64,000 nt of DNA from positions 1-64,000 of the forward strand of contig NZ_JAAOIW010000011.1 in NCBI RefSeq assembly GCF_011440305.1, given 5' to 3'. Numbering within the stretch: position 1 is the first letter of the stretch; each line of letters begins with the position of its first letter. Shown here in pieces: positions 26,342-34,425 of the stretch. The notes under the pieces were generated by a model, which saw only the letters and a program-made list of their open reading frames with translations, was not told the DNA's origin and made no database searches. The DNA comes from Paenibacillus agricola. Lineage in GTDB: Bacteria > Bacillota > Bacilli > Paenibacillales > NBRC-103111. A program made the position numbers and the translations under genes.

Positions 26342-27155
26342 TACTTTTTCTTTCTCCGGGGGGTGCTACGTCCGGAACTGAATCATCACCGTAAAAATAA
26401 CGTCCTAATAAATCTCGGTAATTGGTGATTTTGAATGGGAAATGGTTGCCTTGTTTGCCTATGAAGAGCTCAACATTTTTATCAGGTCCATTTTCTTGCC
26501 TAACAGCAAATAACAATCCATCAGTAAAAGCCCCGTAACCTCTTTTTACAGCATTCTTTAATATCCCAATGGCTTTTACTTTACCTGCTGATGTTATAGC
26601 CTCCTTAAGTCCAAATGTATTTTCAATAATAAAATGAAAGACTGCTTGAAGAGCTTCACTGTTCGTCATCTCTAATGGTGGTTTCACTATATTAAAGTTC
26701 ACTTTTTCTAATCTGACAATCTCATCTTTTTTAAGAAAGGTCCGTTCATCATAAGTACCACATTTACCAATAAGGTAATCAGATCCAGTCTTGCCTCCCG
26801 TCGTGCCAATAAATTGGTATGGGGAAATTGATGATGTCCAAGAGACAAAAAAATATTCACCTAATTTTAACTGTTCGCCTCGGATTTCATGTTCATGCTG
26901 CTGTACGCCGGTAGAATTATATGATTGTGCCAAAAAGTCATTTCTTACGTTACAGTCAGATCCCCGATTAACTATGTTATCTATTTTTCGTTCAGAAAAC
27001 AGAATCGACTCGGTCACTGGCTTCTCCAGAGACCGCAACACATGAATAGAATTTTGGCGTTCTCTAGTATTTACCTCATCAGAATGAATAACCAGTTCAT
27101 TGTTGTTATTTATCTCAAAAAAAAGATTGTTTTCACTTTTTGTTCTGTTTTTCAA
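26334..27155 (-). CDS. Hypothetical protein, 273 aa
   Basis: A TTG at 27155 lies 9 nt after TTAGGAGGG; the longer frame from 27227 has no ribosome site and runs through a hairpin with eight U (27210-27239), so the shorter start is chosen. Soluble, mixed alpha/beta protein with no signal peptide and no motif I recognise; one central segment (YFFVSWTSSISPYQFIGTTG) is beta-rich. The terminator-like hairpin just before the start suggests regulated read-through here too. Confidence 0.5.
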   Translation of the reverse strand: MKNRTKSENNLFFEINNNNELVIHSDEVNTRERQNSIHVLRSLEKPVTESILFSERKIDNIVNRGSDCNVRNDFLAQSYNSTGVQQHEHEIRGEQLKLGEYFFVSWTSSISPYQFIGTTGGKTGSDYLIGKCGTYDERTFLKKDEIVRLEKVNFNIVKPPLEMTNSEALQAVFHFIIENTFGLKEAITSAGKVKAIGILKNAVKRGYGAFTDGLLFAVRQENGPDKNVELFIGKQGNHFPFKITNYRDLLGRYFYGDDSVPDVAPPGERKSID

Positions 27156-27209
27156 TTCTGTGTACCCTCCTAACAAAACAAGCCATTGTATTCCTATATC
27201 CAATAAAAA

Positions 27210-27239
27210 AAAGCCATCAACCCGCATTAGCGGATTATG
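27210..27239 (-). terminator. Leader hairpin with U-run before the 273-aa gene
   Basis: AATCCGC pairs with GCGGGTT around a TAAT loop; a run of eight U follows after GATGGC. Placed about 55 nt ahead of the preferred start codon. Confidence 0.45.
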
Positions 27240-27287
27240 ACTTTAGTGGGATAATTTATAATAACCACTAATATAATTTTTTTAAGA

Positions 27288-27320
27288 AAGGTTACTCTAA
27301 CAAAGTGTTTGAGTAACCTT
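27288..27320. terminator. Hairpin between small gene and 273-aa gene
   Basis: Perfect 10-bp stem AAGGTTACTC / GAGTAACCTT with a 13-nt loop, just after the stop of the gene at 27326. Confidence 0.65.
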
Positions 27321-27325
27321 CTCTT

Positions 27326-27550
27326 TTAATTCACTTTTTTACTGCGATTAACAATAAATCGATCAGCTGTTTCTTTTATTTCCTCAATAAATGGTGATGG
27401 CCAATTACTCGGCATCTCATTAATTCGATAGCAGCTTATGATATCACCTGTGTTGCGCTTCAATTTAATCATAAAGTAAGGTCCATTCTGTTTGTATTGG
27501 CGCATTGCTAGCATTACAGATGATTCACTAAATAAGGATACCAATTGCAT
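27326..27550 (-). CDS. Hypothetical protein, 74 aa
   Basis: ATG at 27550, 5 nt after AAAGG. Small alpha/beta protein with a strand-helix pattern (YFMIKLKRNTGDII) and a basic C-terminus. No known family. Follows the 276-aa gene by about 50 bp on the same strand. Confidence 0.45.
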   Translation of the reverse strand: MQLVSLFSESSVMLAMRQYKQNGPYFMIKLKRNTGDIISCYRINEMPSNWPSPFIEEIKETADRFIVNRSKKVN

Positions 27551-27601
27551 CATCACCTTTATCCATTGGGAACATGGGCATTTTCATTTTATCATAGAAT
27601 T

Positions 27602-28432
27602 TCATCCAGCGATAGATTTCTTAGCCATTCTCTGTAAGCGTCTATGGAAAAATTCATACATCTTTGTTTCCTCATCCTTTTCAAGGAGAACAAAACGTAG
27701 TTGAATGTCTACGATTCTTCGAAACTGATCGAGTTCTTTCTTTCTTAAAAAACCCATTGCAATGAATTCATCCACTTGTTCCATATCCACTTTTCCATAT
27801 TGTATGAGAAACGATTCGCCAAAATGTTGGTAGATAGATTTAATATCATATGATGATTTCCTATCCAGCAGGGATACCGATCCGAAAGGCAGGGATAATT
27901 TTTTCTCCTTTTTTAGTAAACGGCTTTTCATCATTTTCTTTTTTGCATCTTCATAGAGCTTCTCTATAGTATTTAACATACCATTTAATCGGCGCCATTC
28001 ATCAATGAGAACATAGGGATCTTGATCTAAATAGGTTAAATCTTCTGCAGCTACTCGACCTGACATATTGGGATTAAATTTCACATAAGGTTGTCCCATA
28101 ATTTTGAATCTTTCAGCATTTTCATAATCATGCTGGCAATCCTTAAGGCGTGACAAATCAATAGTTCCTACATGAGCTAAGATTCCGATATCATTAAGAT
28201 AATCATTTAATCTGAGGTGATCTGTTTCATATACATTACATGCAACAAATTTACCGATTACTCCATGGTAATCATTTCGTTTTACATCCATTTCGTCCTG
28301 GTAAGTTTTAATTACTTCTTTAATAAAACTTGTCCTTCTTTCCAAACGCTTCATTTCGGGATAGTGGCCTTTTCTAAAGAATGCTTCCATGATTTTTGCA
28401 GCGCCGCGAGATTGTATTTTAGTATTTTTCAA
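27602..28432 (-). CDS. Hypothetical protein, 276 aa
   Basis: TTG start 7 nt after GGAGG. Highly charged, mostly helical, without membrane segment or signal peptide; mid-section DLTYLDQDPYVLIDEWRRL and C-terminal basic helices (FFHRRLQRMAKKS). It could be a DNA-transfer or replication accessory protein given its place behind the Rad52-like gene, but no domain is recognised. Confidence 0.5.
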   Translation of the reverse strand: MKNTKIQSRGAAKIMEAFFRKGHYPEMKRLERRTSFIKEVIKTYQDEMDVKRNDYHGVIGKFVACNVYETDHLRLNDYLNDIGILAHVGTIDLSRLKDCQHDYENAERFKIMGQPYVKFNPNMSGRVAAEDLTYLDQDPYVLIDEWRRLNGMLNTIEKLYEDAKKKMMKSRLLKKEKKLSLPFGSVSLLDRKSSYDIKSIYQHFGESFLIQYGKVDMEQVDEFIAMGFLRKKELDQFRRIVDIQLRFVLLEKDEETKMYEFFHRRLQRMAKKSIAG

Positions 28433-28454
28433 TATATGTCCTCCTCATAGTAGA

Positions 28455-28480
28455 AACTCCTCGATTGGAATCGAGGAGTC
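28455..28480 (-). terminator. Intergenic hairpin after the Rad52-like gene
   Basis: ACTCCTCGATT / AATCGAGGAGT, an 11-bp perfect stem, followed on the minus strand by TTTC. Probably an attenuating terminator between the Rad52-like gene and the 276-aa gene. Confidence 0.65.
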
Positions 28481-28519
28481 GGCAAGATTATCTATTAAAT
28501 ATCACATTTGAAATATCAA

Positions 28520-29653
28520 TTAGCCTGCCATACGAATTTCTCTAAGCAGATTTCTACCTTTTGCTTCCCTAGTTGAAACGTGGTATTTATCACCTTGTCT
28601 TATCTCCAATTTCTCAACTTCTTCCATCAGTGGTCCCACTGCATATACTTCTGTTGCGATTCCTTTAAAATCAAATAAAAGTTTAAAGTAGGGTTGTCCT
28701 TCTCCTTCTATGAAACAATCTTTAAGAATTCCATTCATATGAGAAGATATGTGTCCATTTATTTTTTGTTCTCCAGAATGAACGCTTTGACTCGAATCAT
28801 TATTACTTGACGTACGTTCCAGGTTATTATTTTCATCTGTTTCTCGCCCTTTATTCAACTCTTCCTCATGAGTCTTAGACCTTTTGTTAATTGCTTCTTG
28901 TAAAACAAAATCCATTTGTGAAAGATCCATCCCTTTATTTGCCAAATGTTTCATCCATGTGTCGAAACCATCTAATGAACCAATTCCTTCTTTGTATTTG
29001 TTTTTTAATCTTTCCAATTCCTCTTCGGTCGAATTTTTTGTCTCGACAAGGTTTACCTTTGGAAAGTTTCCTTTCGCACTTGAAAGACTCTGAAGGTCAC
29101 TCGCAAAGATTCCATTCCAATTATTTTTCTCATAATACGACTTGTAATGGTCGGGTAACAATACGATGCCATTCTTAAACTGCTTTTTATTTGTATCCAA
29201 CCTAAACTTTCCAGCCATTTGCAAATATTCACTTGTTTTGTTTCCAAGAACCATTAATTTCCCACGGTAGATATCCGATGCAATCCCGATTAGAGACGCA
29301 CATTTCTTTAAACAATCAGAAAGAGCAATTTTTTTGGCATTAAGAATAGCCTGGGGGATTGGTTCAGCTTTCCCTCTTTGGATGACCATTGTTGCATCTC
29401 CAAATTGACTCTTTTCGATCCATTCATCTCCACTTCGAATCGCTATTTTACCTAATATTGATACCGTAAAATACTGCATATCAACAATTTGTTCAATTAC
29501 TTCCAGTTTCCATCCTTGTGGAGTGAAAATTTGATTTAACCGATCTGAAGTGGCTTGCGGGCTAACGAAAACATAGCCATCATGGTTTACGGAATAATCA
29601 TCATAATGAAAAGGGGCGTTTAAAATGTCAAAAGTATTTTCTGTAATGTTCAA
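28520..29653 (-). CDS. Rad52-like single-strand annealing protein
   Basis: 377 aa. The N-terminal about 130 residues follow the Rad52/Rad22 pattern: FVSPQATSDRLNQIFTPQGW, then KLEVIEQIV and a strand VSILGKIAI, a basic FGDATMVIQRG and AKKIALSDCLKKCASLIGI, which is the conserved core helix of this family. Such proteins anneal complementary single strands and are common on phages and conjugative elements, where they repair incoming DNA. A low-complexity Ser/Asn/Glu linker (about 270-305) leads to a small C-terminal beta domain. TTG start 8 nt after GGAGG. Confidence 0.75.
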   Translation of the reverse strand: MNITENTFDILNAPFHYDDYSVNHDGYVFVSPQATSDRLNQIFTPQGWKLEVIEQIVDMQYFTVSILGKIAIRSGDEWIEKSQFGDATMVIQRGKAEPIPQAILNAKKIALSDCLKKCASLIGIASDIYRGKLMVLGNKTSEYLQMAGKFRLDTNKKQFKNGIVLLPDHYKSYYEKNNWNGIFASDLQSLSSAKGNFPKVNLVETKNSTEEELERLKNKYKEGIGSLDGFDTWMKHLANKGMDLSQMDFVLQEAINKRSKTHEEELNKGRETDENNNLERTSSNNDSSQSVHSGEQKINGHISSHMNGILKDCFIEGEGQPYFKLLFDFKGIATEVYAVGPLMEEVEKLEIRQGDKYHVSTREAKGRNLLREIRMAG

Positions 29654-29671
29654 TATATTTTCCTCCTCGTT

Positions 29672-29926
29672 TTATAAATCTTCAGTACAAACAGATTTCA
29701 TAAATTGTAAGATGTCGTTGTCCTCGTCCAACATGATTTCACTACCATAAATGGGTAATCCTTCATCATGCATTATCACTGTATTAAGAACTGGACTGAC
29801 GATTACATAAATTAAAGGAGCTACTAATTCATACACATCCAGCTCATCTTGTGTAAAGTCTGCATTAATAATGTAAGCGTAAGATCCGCCCATATCCTCT
29901 CTCCCAATTAACCGCATATTCTTCAT
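29672..29926 (-). CDS. Hypothetical protein, 84 aa
   Basis: Acidic protein overlapping the preceding gene by 4 bp (ATGA), so translated by coupling. A strand-helix-strand pattern (YAYIINADFTQDELDVYEL, YVIVSPVLNTVIM) resembles small alpha/beta accessory proteins of mobile elements, without a family match. 18 bp before the Rad52-like gene; all three form one operon. Confidence 0.5.
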   Translation of the reverse strand: MKNMRLIGREDMGGSYAYIINADFTQDELDVYELVAPLIYVIVSPVLNTVIMHDEGLPIYGSEIMLDEDNDILQFMKSVCTEDL

Positions 29927-30168
29927 ATTAATGCCACTTTAGAACGTGATAATTCATAGTCACGCCATGACATGTACCTATTCCAAGCTGCATAAAACAT
30001 CTTGCTATTGTGGGAGTAAAAAAGCTTATATACTCCTTCACACTTATACTCGGTTTCACCTACGAATATTTCTTCAATAAAATCAACCGTCCCAACCATC
30101 TTCATACTCTGAATCTCAGCGAATTCAAGTAGGTTGATCACAATTCCATTGACAATTACTTGTTCCAT
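29923..30168 (-). CDS. Hypothetical protein, 81 aa
   Basis: ATG 9 nt after GAGGAG. Beta-rich N-terminal half (VNGIVINLLEFAEI, VGETEYKCEGVYKLFY) then a basic helix. First gene after the 237-nt structured leader, so its expression depends on passing two hairpins. No family recognised. Confidence 0.5.
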   Translation of the reverse strand: MEQVIVNGIVINLLEFAEIQSMKMVGTVDFIEEIFVGETEYKCEGVYKLFYSHNSKMFYAAWNRYMSWRDYELSRSKVALI

Positions 30169-30212
30169 ACACCACTGCTCCTCATTTTCATATTTTAAAT
30201 CTAACTTATATT

Positions 30213-30440
30213 AATTGCTAAAAGCCAAATGAATGGAGAAAGTATTCTCACAATTCATTTGGCTTGAAAGCACTGCAACAAAAAAAAGCCCATACAGTGC
30301 GATATCCTCTTTGAAATAGAACAGACCTATTCCAAAAAATCATACCGCCCGTAGGGCTTTTATCTTCAAGGGACAAGCTCAAAAAAGAGCAAAATTAAAA
30401 TTAATAGATTTATCATATCACATCAATATTTATTGTTCAA
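30213..30440 (-). promoter_or_regulatory. Promoter and structured leader RNA of the Rad52 operon
   Basis: Promoter TTGAAC-17 bp-TATGAT (30435-30440, 30412-30417), start near 30405. The 237-nt leader folds into (i) a 78-nt structure at 30284-30361: outer stem AAAAGCCCUAC with GUAUGGGCUUUU, inner stem GCGGUAU with AUAUCGC, a third stem GGAAUAG with CUAUUUC, followed by a U-run; and (ii) a second hairpin 30220-30265 with 13-bp stem AAGCCAAATGAAT / ATTCATTTGGCTT. Both look like terminators ahead of the first gene. Confidence 0.6.
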
Positions 30441-31424
30441 TGAATTGTTCAGAACAAAAAATCTGGACAATGGACGCTAATGACTCCGATCCAGCAAGCC
30501 AGGCTTCCGATTTAGCTACCAGTGCCAATAATTATATACTTTATGACGGATTAACGGCAAGACTGAGAATATGTGCTGCAGCAACTGGTCGAATGAACGA
30601 AAGCAGCAGCAGTCCAAGGCTAACGTCCCAGTTATGCGCAGCAGGTTCCTTTCGATCGTTAATGTTCAAGATTTGTTTGCTTATTACCGCAGTCCAACAT
30701 CAATCCGACAATAATACCGATCAGCTTCGCGACTTACGTAGTGGTGCTTGTCAGAGTTACGCATGAAGTCATTCCATTTACAAGACTGTCTCGATTACCG
30801 CTCCGAGTAAATACATCATTGGCAGCTTGAATCGACTGCTTCCGAACCCAGAAATGAACATAGCAGCGCGTTTGGGAACAACCCCCTCCAACTTATTACA
30901 TGTGTCTACGGATCCGGCTGCCGCAAGCTAGGAAATAGATTGGGTGCTTGTGCCGGCTTTTTCAACCAGCGCACTCATTGCCATAGAAAACTGGTAAGAG
31001 GCATCTTGCAGGCGCCAGCATTGCCCTAATGCGGGCAAACGTGCCAGGTATAGCTCCCTGTTCTGTCAGGGGCCCGGCGGGCGGCTGTGCCTTCAATGCG
31101 CAGCTGCCTGCCTTCATCCAGACTGGGCGTAACCGTTGTGCTGCCGGAAGCTCGACGGTTTCTTTGGCCCTAATGCGCTGCGTGCGTGCACGTGCCAGAT
31201 GTAGCTCGCTGTTCTGCTGGTGGTTCGGCAGGCGGCTTCGCCTTAATGTGCCGACGCCTGCCGAACGTTGGCATAGCTCGCTGTGCTGCCGGAAGCTCGA
31301 CGGTTGCTTTGCCCTAATTCGCTGCCTGCTTCCTACGGGCAGACCATCATCCGATAGCATGCATCATCCTATAATAAGATTTGATTTATTTTTTTTATTT
31401 GTTCTTTTAATGATTTTTTGTTAA
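30441..31424. other. Decayed, partly GC-rich region without genes
   Basis: Open frames here have no ribosome sites or recognisable domains. From about 31020 to 31340 a roughly 145-bp imperfect tandem repeat is visible: TGCCCTAATGCG or close variants at about 31021, 31168 and 31311, and GCTGCCGGAAGCTCGACGGT at about 31140 and 31285. GC content jumps compared with both sides. It looks like a transferred intergenic repeat or a dead element. Confidence 0.5.
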
Positions 31425-31899
31425 TAGAATTTAGATGATAGAAGAGCTATCTTAATAATTTATCTTATAAAGAATAGTAGCTAGTAAATAAAGATCTTTT
31501 AGAAAAACTTAAATAGCCTCCAAAGCTAGAGTAGGCAAGGGTTTATAAATATTTGAAATTATTTTTTTAGACAGGCTCATTTTTGATGTAATTAATTTAG
31601 ACACTTTGAAAAACGCGTTAATTAATCAGAAAAAAACAGCACATATTGAATTGAATAGAAACCAAACTACAGCTGGTAATCCATTATCTATCAAATTTTA
31701 TTAACAATCCACAATCTATATCTGAAAAAATAACAATTGTTGAGCAGTACTTCAAATAGATAAAGCTTATAAATTCTGAATTTTTAACACTTATGTTATG
31801 AACTAATGAAATTTCTACTGTTTTCAGCATTTAAAGTATAGCATATTAAACGATGCGTCCAATTTCAATTTATGTACGTAACAATTTACCATAACGAAT
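31425..31899. other. AT-rich gene-free stretch
   Basis: About 475 bp with no supported frame. Very AT-rich with no clear repeats; it lies downstream of the Rep-like gene and may be part of the replication region, but no motif proves that. Confidence 0.4.
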
Positions 31900-31923
31900 A
31901 GCCCCCTATTATTGCAGGGAGCT
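31900..31923 (-). terminator. Terminator of the Rep-like gene
   Basis: AGCCCCCT pairs with AGGGAGCT (one mismatch) just past the stop codon at 31926 on the minus strand. Confidence 0.55.
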
Positions 31924-31925
31924 CG

Positions 31926-33287
31926 CTAGGCAAGCAACGCTTTTTGGTTTTGTTGGAAAAGGTCCATCAAGAAGTCTTCTAAGAAAAAGGTTTCATAATG
32001 GATAGCCAGCTCTGATCGAGGTGGACGATGCATTTGTATAATATTAGATCTGAGTTCATCACCGTATCTTTTTCTTAAGATTGGCATCGCTCTTAGGCAT
32101 TGTTTTTTAAATTCTTTGACATTAAAAGTATCCTTGATTGCTCTATAGAACTGGAGAGGTCGAACATCATCTAGTGAACCTTCCTCTCCCATGCCAAGAT
32201 AACGGTAAATTCCAGTTTCTTTAGCTATATCCATAAATATGATAAAAGCACGATCTTGAATTTCGGTTTGAAGTGAATGTACAATATCCCCCATTATCGT
32301 AAAACCACTGTTTGTTAGCATCTCTTTAATTCTAGTCACGGCAAATCGTAGAGTTTTTAAGCTGGCATTATGTAAGAGTTTGGCCAATCGTAAAAATAAT
32401 TTTCCATTCTCGTAATCTACGATTTCCGCTATCTTATGGTATCTTAGTAAGATCCGCAAACGGGATACGGTTTTGGAGTACGGAATTTTTGCTGGTGGTA
32501 CAAGGCGGTACTGGGCTCCTTCAATATGTTTTATGAGATAAGCTGGATTAACTACGCAGCTCACTGACCAACGACCGAGAGAATCTTTTTCTACAGTGCT
32601 TTTTAGTAGCAGTGGTTGCCCAGCAACTGGTTCCAACGCGGCAAGTGAGTTTAGGAGCTCGCGGACTTGGGCAGGTCTTGATTTGTGGGTAAGCGTATAG
32701 ATCCATGAATTTGGACCAATGAACTCTTTAAACTCGGCATTTACTTTATCACCGTTACGCGAAACGATATATAGATAAAGCTTTTGAGCGCCCAGCTCCA
32801 AACTAGTAAAAGAATCCTTGAATACAAGTGGGTTAAAGAGAACAAAACGACCCGTGTCTCTTTTGAATGACTCTATTTTCCATTCATAAACAATTCCATC
32901 CCTTGTGATGGAAAGAAGCCCAAGTTGAATAAATTTATGAACCTCTGCATAAAATTGCTCTTTTGATGCCATATCTTCGTATTCTTCATTCATAAGACAA
33001 TACAAACGATGTATAGGCATGCCTACTAAGGTGCCTTCAGTATTAAATCTCCGGAAAATTGTCATCATTAAACGGATGGACATGCTGGTGACATGAAACA
33101 TACGTAAAGGATGACTATTACCACGGAACATAATTGTTTTATCATTTGCATATGATTTCTCAAGGTTGAGCAAATCAGAAAGGAAGGTGTAATCAACTGA
33201 AATAGGAAAAGTTGGTCCAGCCGCTCTATTATTTAATTGCATGTAACGGTTTGCATTTGGTTTGGATTCAAGCTTTTCAAGAACCAT
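31926..33287 (-). CDS. Putative replication protein, 453 aa
   Basis: Basic soluble protein. The region about 140-260 (FVLFNPLVFKDSFTSLELGAQKLYLYIVSRNG then LTHKSRPAQVRELLNSLAAL) resembles the winged-helix domains of plasmid initiators, and a second helical region follows (about 290-340). Position is the main argument: it sits beside the iterons and has a countertranscript RNA across its mRNA leader, the classic copy-control arrangement. ATG 33287 is 9 nt from AAGGGAGGTG and overlaps the end of a 79-codon frame (33277-33516). May be initiator or accessory Rep. Confidence 0.6.
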   Translation of the reverse strand: MVLEKLESKPNANRYMQLNNRAAGPTFPISVDYTFLSDLLNLEKSYANDKTIMFRGNSHPLRMFHVTSMSIRLMMTIFRRFNTEGTLVGMPIHRLYCLMNEEYEDMASKEQFYAEVHKFIQLGLLSITRDGIVYEWKIESFKRDTGRFVLFNPLVFKDSFTSLELGAQKLYLYIVSRNGDKVNAEFKEFIGPNSWIYTLTHKSRPAQVRELLNSLAALEPVAGQPLLLKSTVEKDSLGRWSVSCVVNPAYLIKHIEGAQYRLVPPAKIPYSKTVSRLRILLRYHKIAEIVDYENGKLFLRLAKLLHNASLKTLRFAVTRIKEMLTNSGFTIMGDIVHSLQTEIQDRAFIIFMDIAKETGIYRYLGMGEEGSLDDVRPLQFYRAIKDTFNVKEFKKQCLRAMPILRKRYGDELRSNIIQMHRPPRSELAIHYETFFLEDFLMDLFQQNQKALLA

Positions 33288-33516
33288 TCAATTGAACACC
33301 TCCCTTCTGTCTTTTATGTAAAAAAGGTTTGATAACACCTTCTAGAAAAGGTATAATAGCTGTATAAGACAAAACAAAAGCAGACCTTCGCAAATTCCAT
33401 TTTTTTGGAATTTCGAGGCAGTGATATTTGATATTTGATATTTGAGATTTCTGGTGGGGACCTGATAATCTCGAGAATGTAATGAAAAGGATTGTTTTGA
33501 GTGGTGGTACACTCAC
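33277..33516 (-). CDS. Possible leader ORF coupled to the Rep-like gene
   Basis: A GTG-initiated 79-codon frame ends inside the first codons of the Rep-like gene and spans the RNA region covered by the countertranscript. In several plasmids such leader frames couple Rep translation to RNA structure. Composition is not strongly protein-like and no clear ribosome site is seen, so this is tentative. Confidence 0.3.
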   Translation of the reverse strand: MSVPPLKTILFITFSRLSGPHQKSQISNIKYHCLEIPKKWNLRRSAFVLSYTAIIPFLEGVIKPFLHKRQKGGVQLNGS

Positions 33517-33551
33517 TAGATTAAAGCTCCCAGTGGTATGGGGGCTTTTTT
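33329..33551 (+). ncRNA. Countertranscript RNA controlling the Rep-like gene
   Basis: A consensus-quality plus-strand promoter TTGATA-17 bp-TATAAT (33329-33334, 33352-33357) predicts a start near 33364. A terminator AAAGCTCCC / GGGGGCTTT plus six T lies at 33523-33551. The roughly 188-nt RNA contains a hairpin AAATTCCA/TGGAATTT and GAGTG/CACTC, has no plausible ORF, and is fully antisense to the leader of the Rep-like mRNA that starts at or above it. Confidence 0.7.
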
Positions 33552-33623
33552 GCTATGTAAGAATATAGAAAGACTACATTCTTACTTATTCGACAATACC
33601 ATGATATGAAAATTTAGGCAATC

Positions 33624-33756
33624 GGAGTACGTTGTATAGTATTTTAGGAGTACATTGTACACTTATCAGCATTTTAGGAGTACATTGTATAGTTATAGGA
33701 GTAGGTTGTATTTTTATAGGAGTAGGTTGTACATTCAATTGGGAGTAGGTTGTATA
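33624..33756 (+). repeat. Iteron block A (six copies)
   Basis: Six direct copies of GGAGTANNTTGTA with 20-30 bp spacing (near 33624, 33647, 33677, 33697, 33718, 33742); the variants are ACG, ACA and AGG at the central positions. Same family and orientation as block B. Directly followed by an A/T-only-like stretch (33768-33805) suited to strand opening. Confidence 0.85.
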
Positions 33757-33765
33757 CCTCAAGAA

Positions 33766-33810
33766 TTTTTTTTTTTCATTTTAAAAAAAAATGATTTTAA
33801 GAGTTACATT
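33766..33810. other. AT-rich unwinding-type segment at the origin
   Basis: A run of 11 T then T/A sequence and nine A, located between the two iteron blocks. A TTATCCAAT, one or two mismatches from a DnaA box, is at about 34005-34013. Together with the iterons this marks the probable origin of replication. Confidence 0.5.
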
Positions 33811-34015
33811 ACATTCATTCGATTCGTTCGGCTTCGCCCAGAAAAATGAACCAATATCATGATTGAAAACGGGTGGTTAGAAAAACCGCCACATGCGGTC
33901 GACAGAGATCGATTAGTAAACGGAAAAACACTATGAAATTCGTTTTGAATAATTAAGATTTAATACACAACCAGGGTCACGAGTCATTATTAAATTCCCA
34001 ATTTTATCCAATTGT

Positions 34016-34049
34016 TTGCGGGTGGTGTCAACTACGCTGGTACTACCCC
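34016..34049 (-). repeat. Solo end of the ars-type transposon family
   Basis: Reverse-oriented copy of the 37-bp end that bounds the arsenic element (three or four mismatches), with outer CCCC at 34046-34049 and further similarity on its inner (left) side. No partner end lies to the left within the window. Confidence 0.7.
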
Positions 34050-34093
34050 TGGTAACAAGAGACAGCAGGTATATAAAGATCAATCTAATAATT

Positions 34094-34385
34094 TAGGAGT
34101 ACATTGTATAGATTTTAGGAGTACATTGTATAGATTTTAGAAGTACATTGTATAGATTCTAGGAGTACGTTGTATAGATTTTTAGGAGTACGTTGTATAG
34201 ATTTTTAGGAGTACGTTGTATAGATTTTTAGGAGTACGTTGTATAGATTTTTAGGAGTACGTTGTATAGATTTTTAGGAGTACGTTGTATAGATTTTTAG
34301 GAGTACGTTGCATAGATTTTTAGGAGTACGTTGCATAGATTTTTAGGAGTACGTTGTATAGATTTTTAGGAGTACGTTGTATAAT
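34094..34385 (+). repeat. Iteron block B (13 copies, 22-23 bp period)
   Basis: Thirteen near-perfect direct repeats of TTTTTAGGAGTACGTTGTAT (starting near 34094, 34117, 34139, 34161 and every 23 bp to 34368). The 23-bp spacing is about two helical turns, typical of initiator-binding iterons that set copy number. The block lies between the two Rep genes, immediately behind the stop of the 398-aa Rep. Confidence 0.95.
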
Positions 34386-34386
34386 A

Positions 34387-34418
34387 ATAAAAACAGCCAA
34401 GTATCGACTGTTTTTTTA
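34387..34418 (-). terminator. Terminator of the Rep operon
   Basis: AAAAACAG / CTGTTTTTTT hairpin just past the Rep stop, T-rich in both directions. Confidence 0.7.
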
Positions 34419-34425
34419 GCAATAT

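Noticed and set aside
30440-30766. Open frame of 108 codons on the plus strand
   Set aside because: No ribosome site, unusual composition and no domain; it lies in a decayed region next to the divergent promoter.
33624-34385. Regular short repeats resembling a CRISPR array
   Set aside because: The units are contiguous 22-23 bp direct repeats with no variable spacers, and lie between rep genes; they are iterons.
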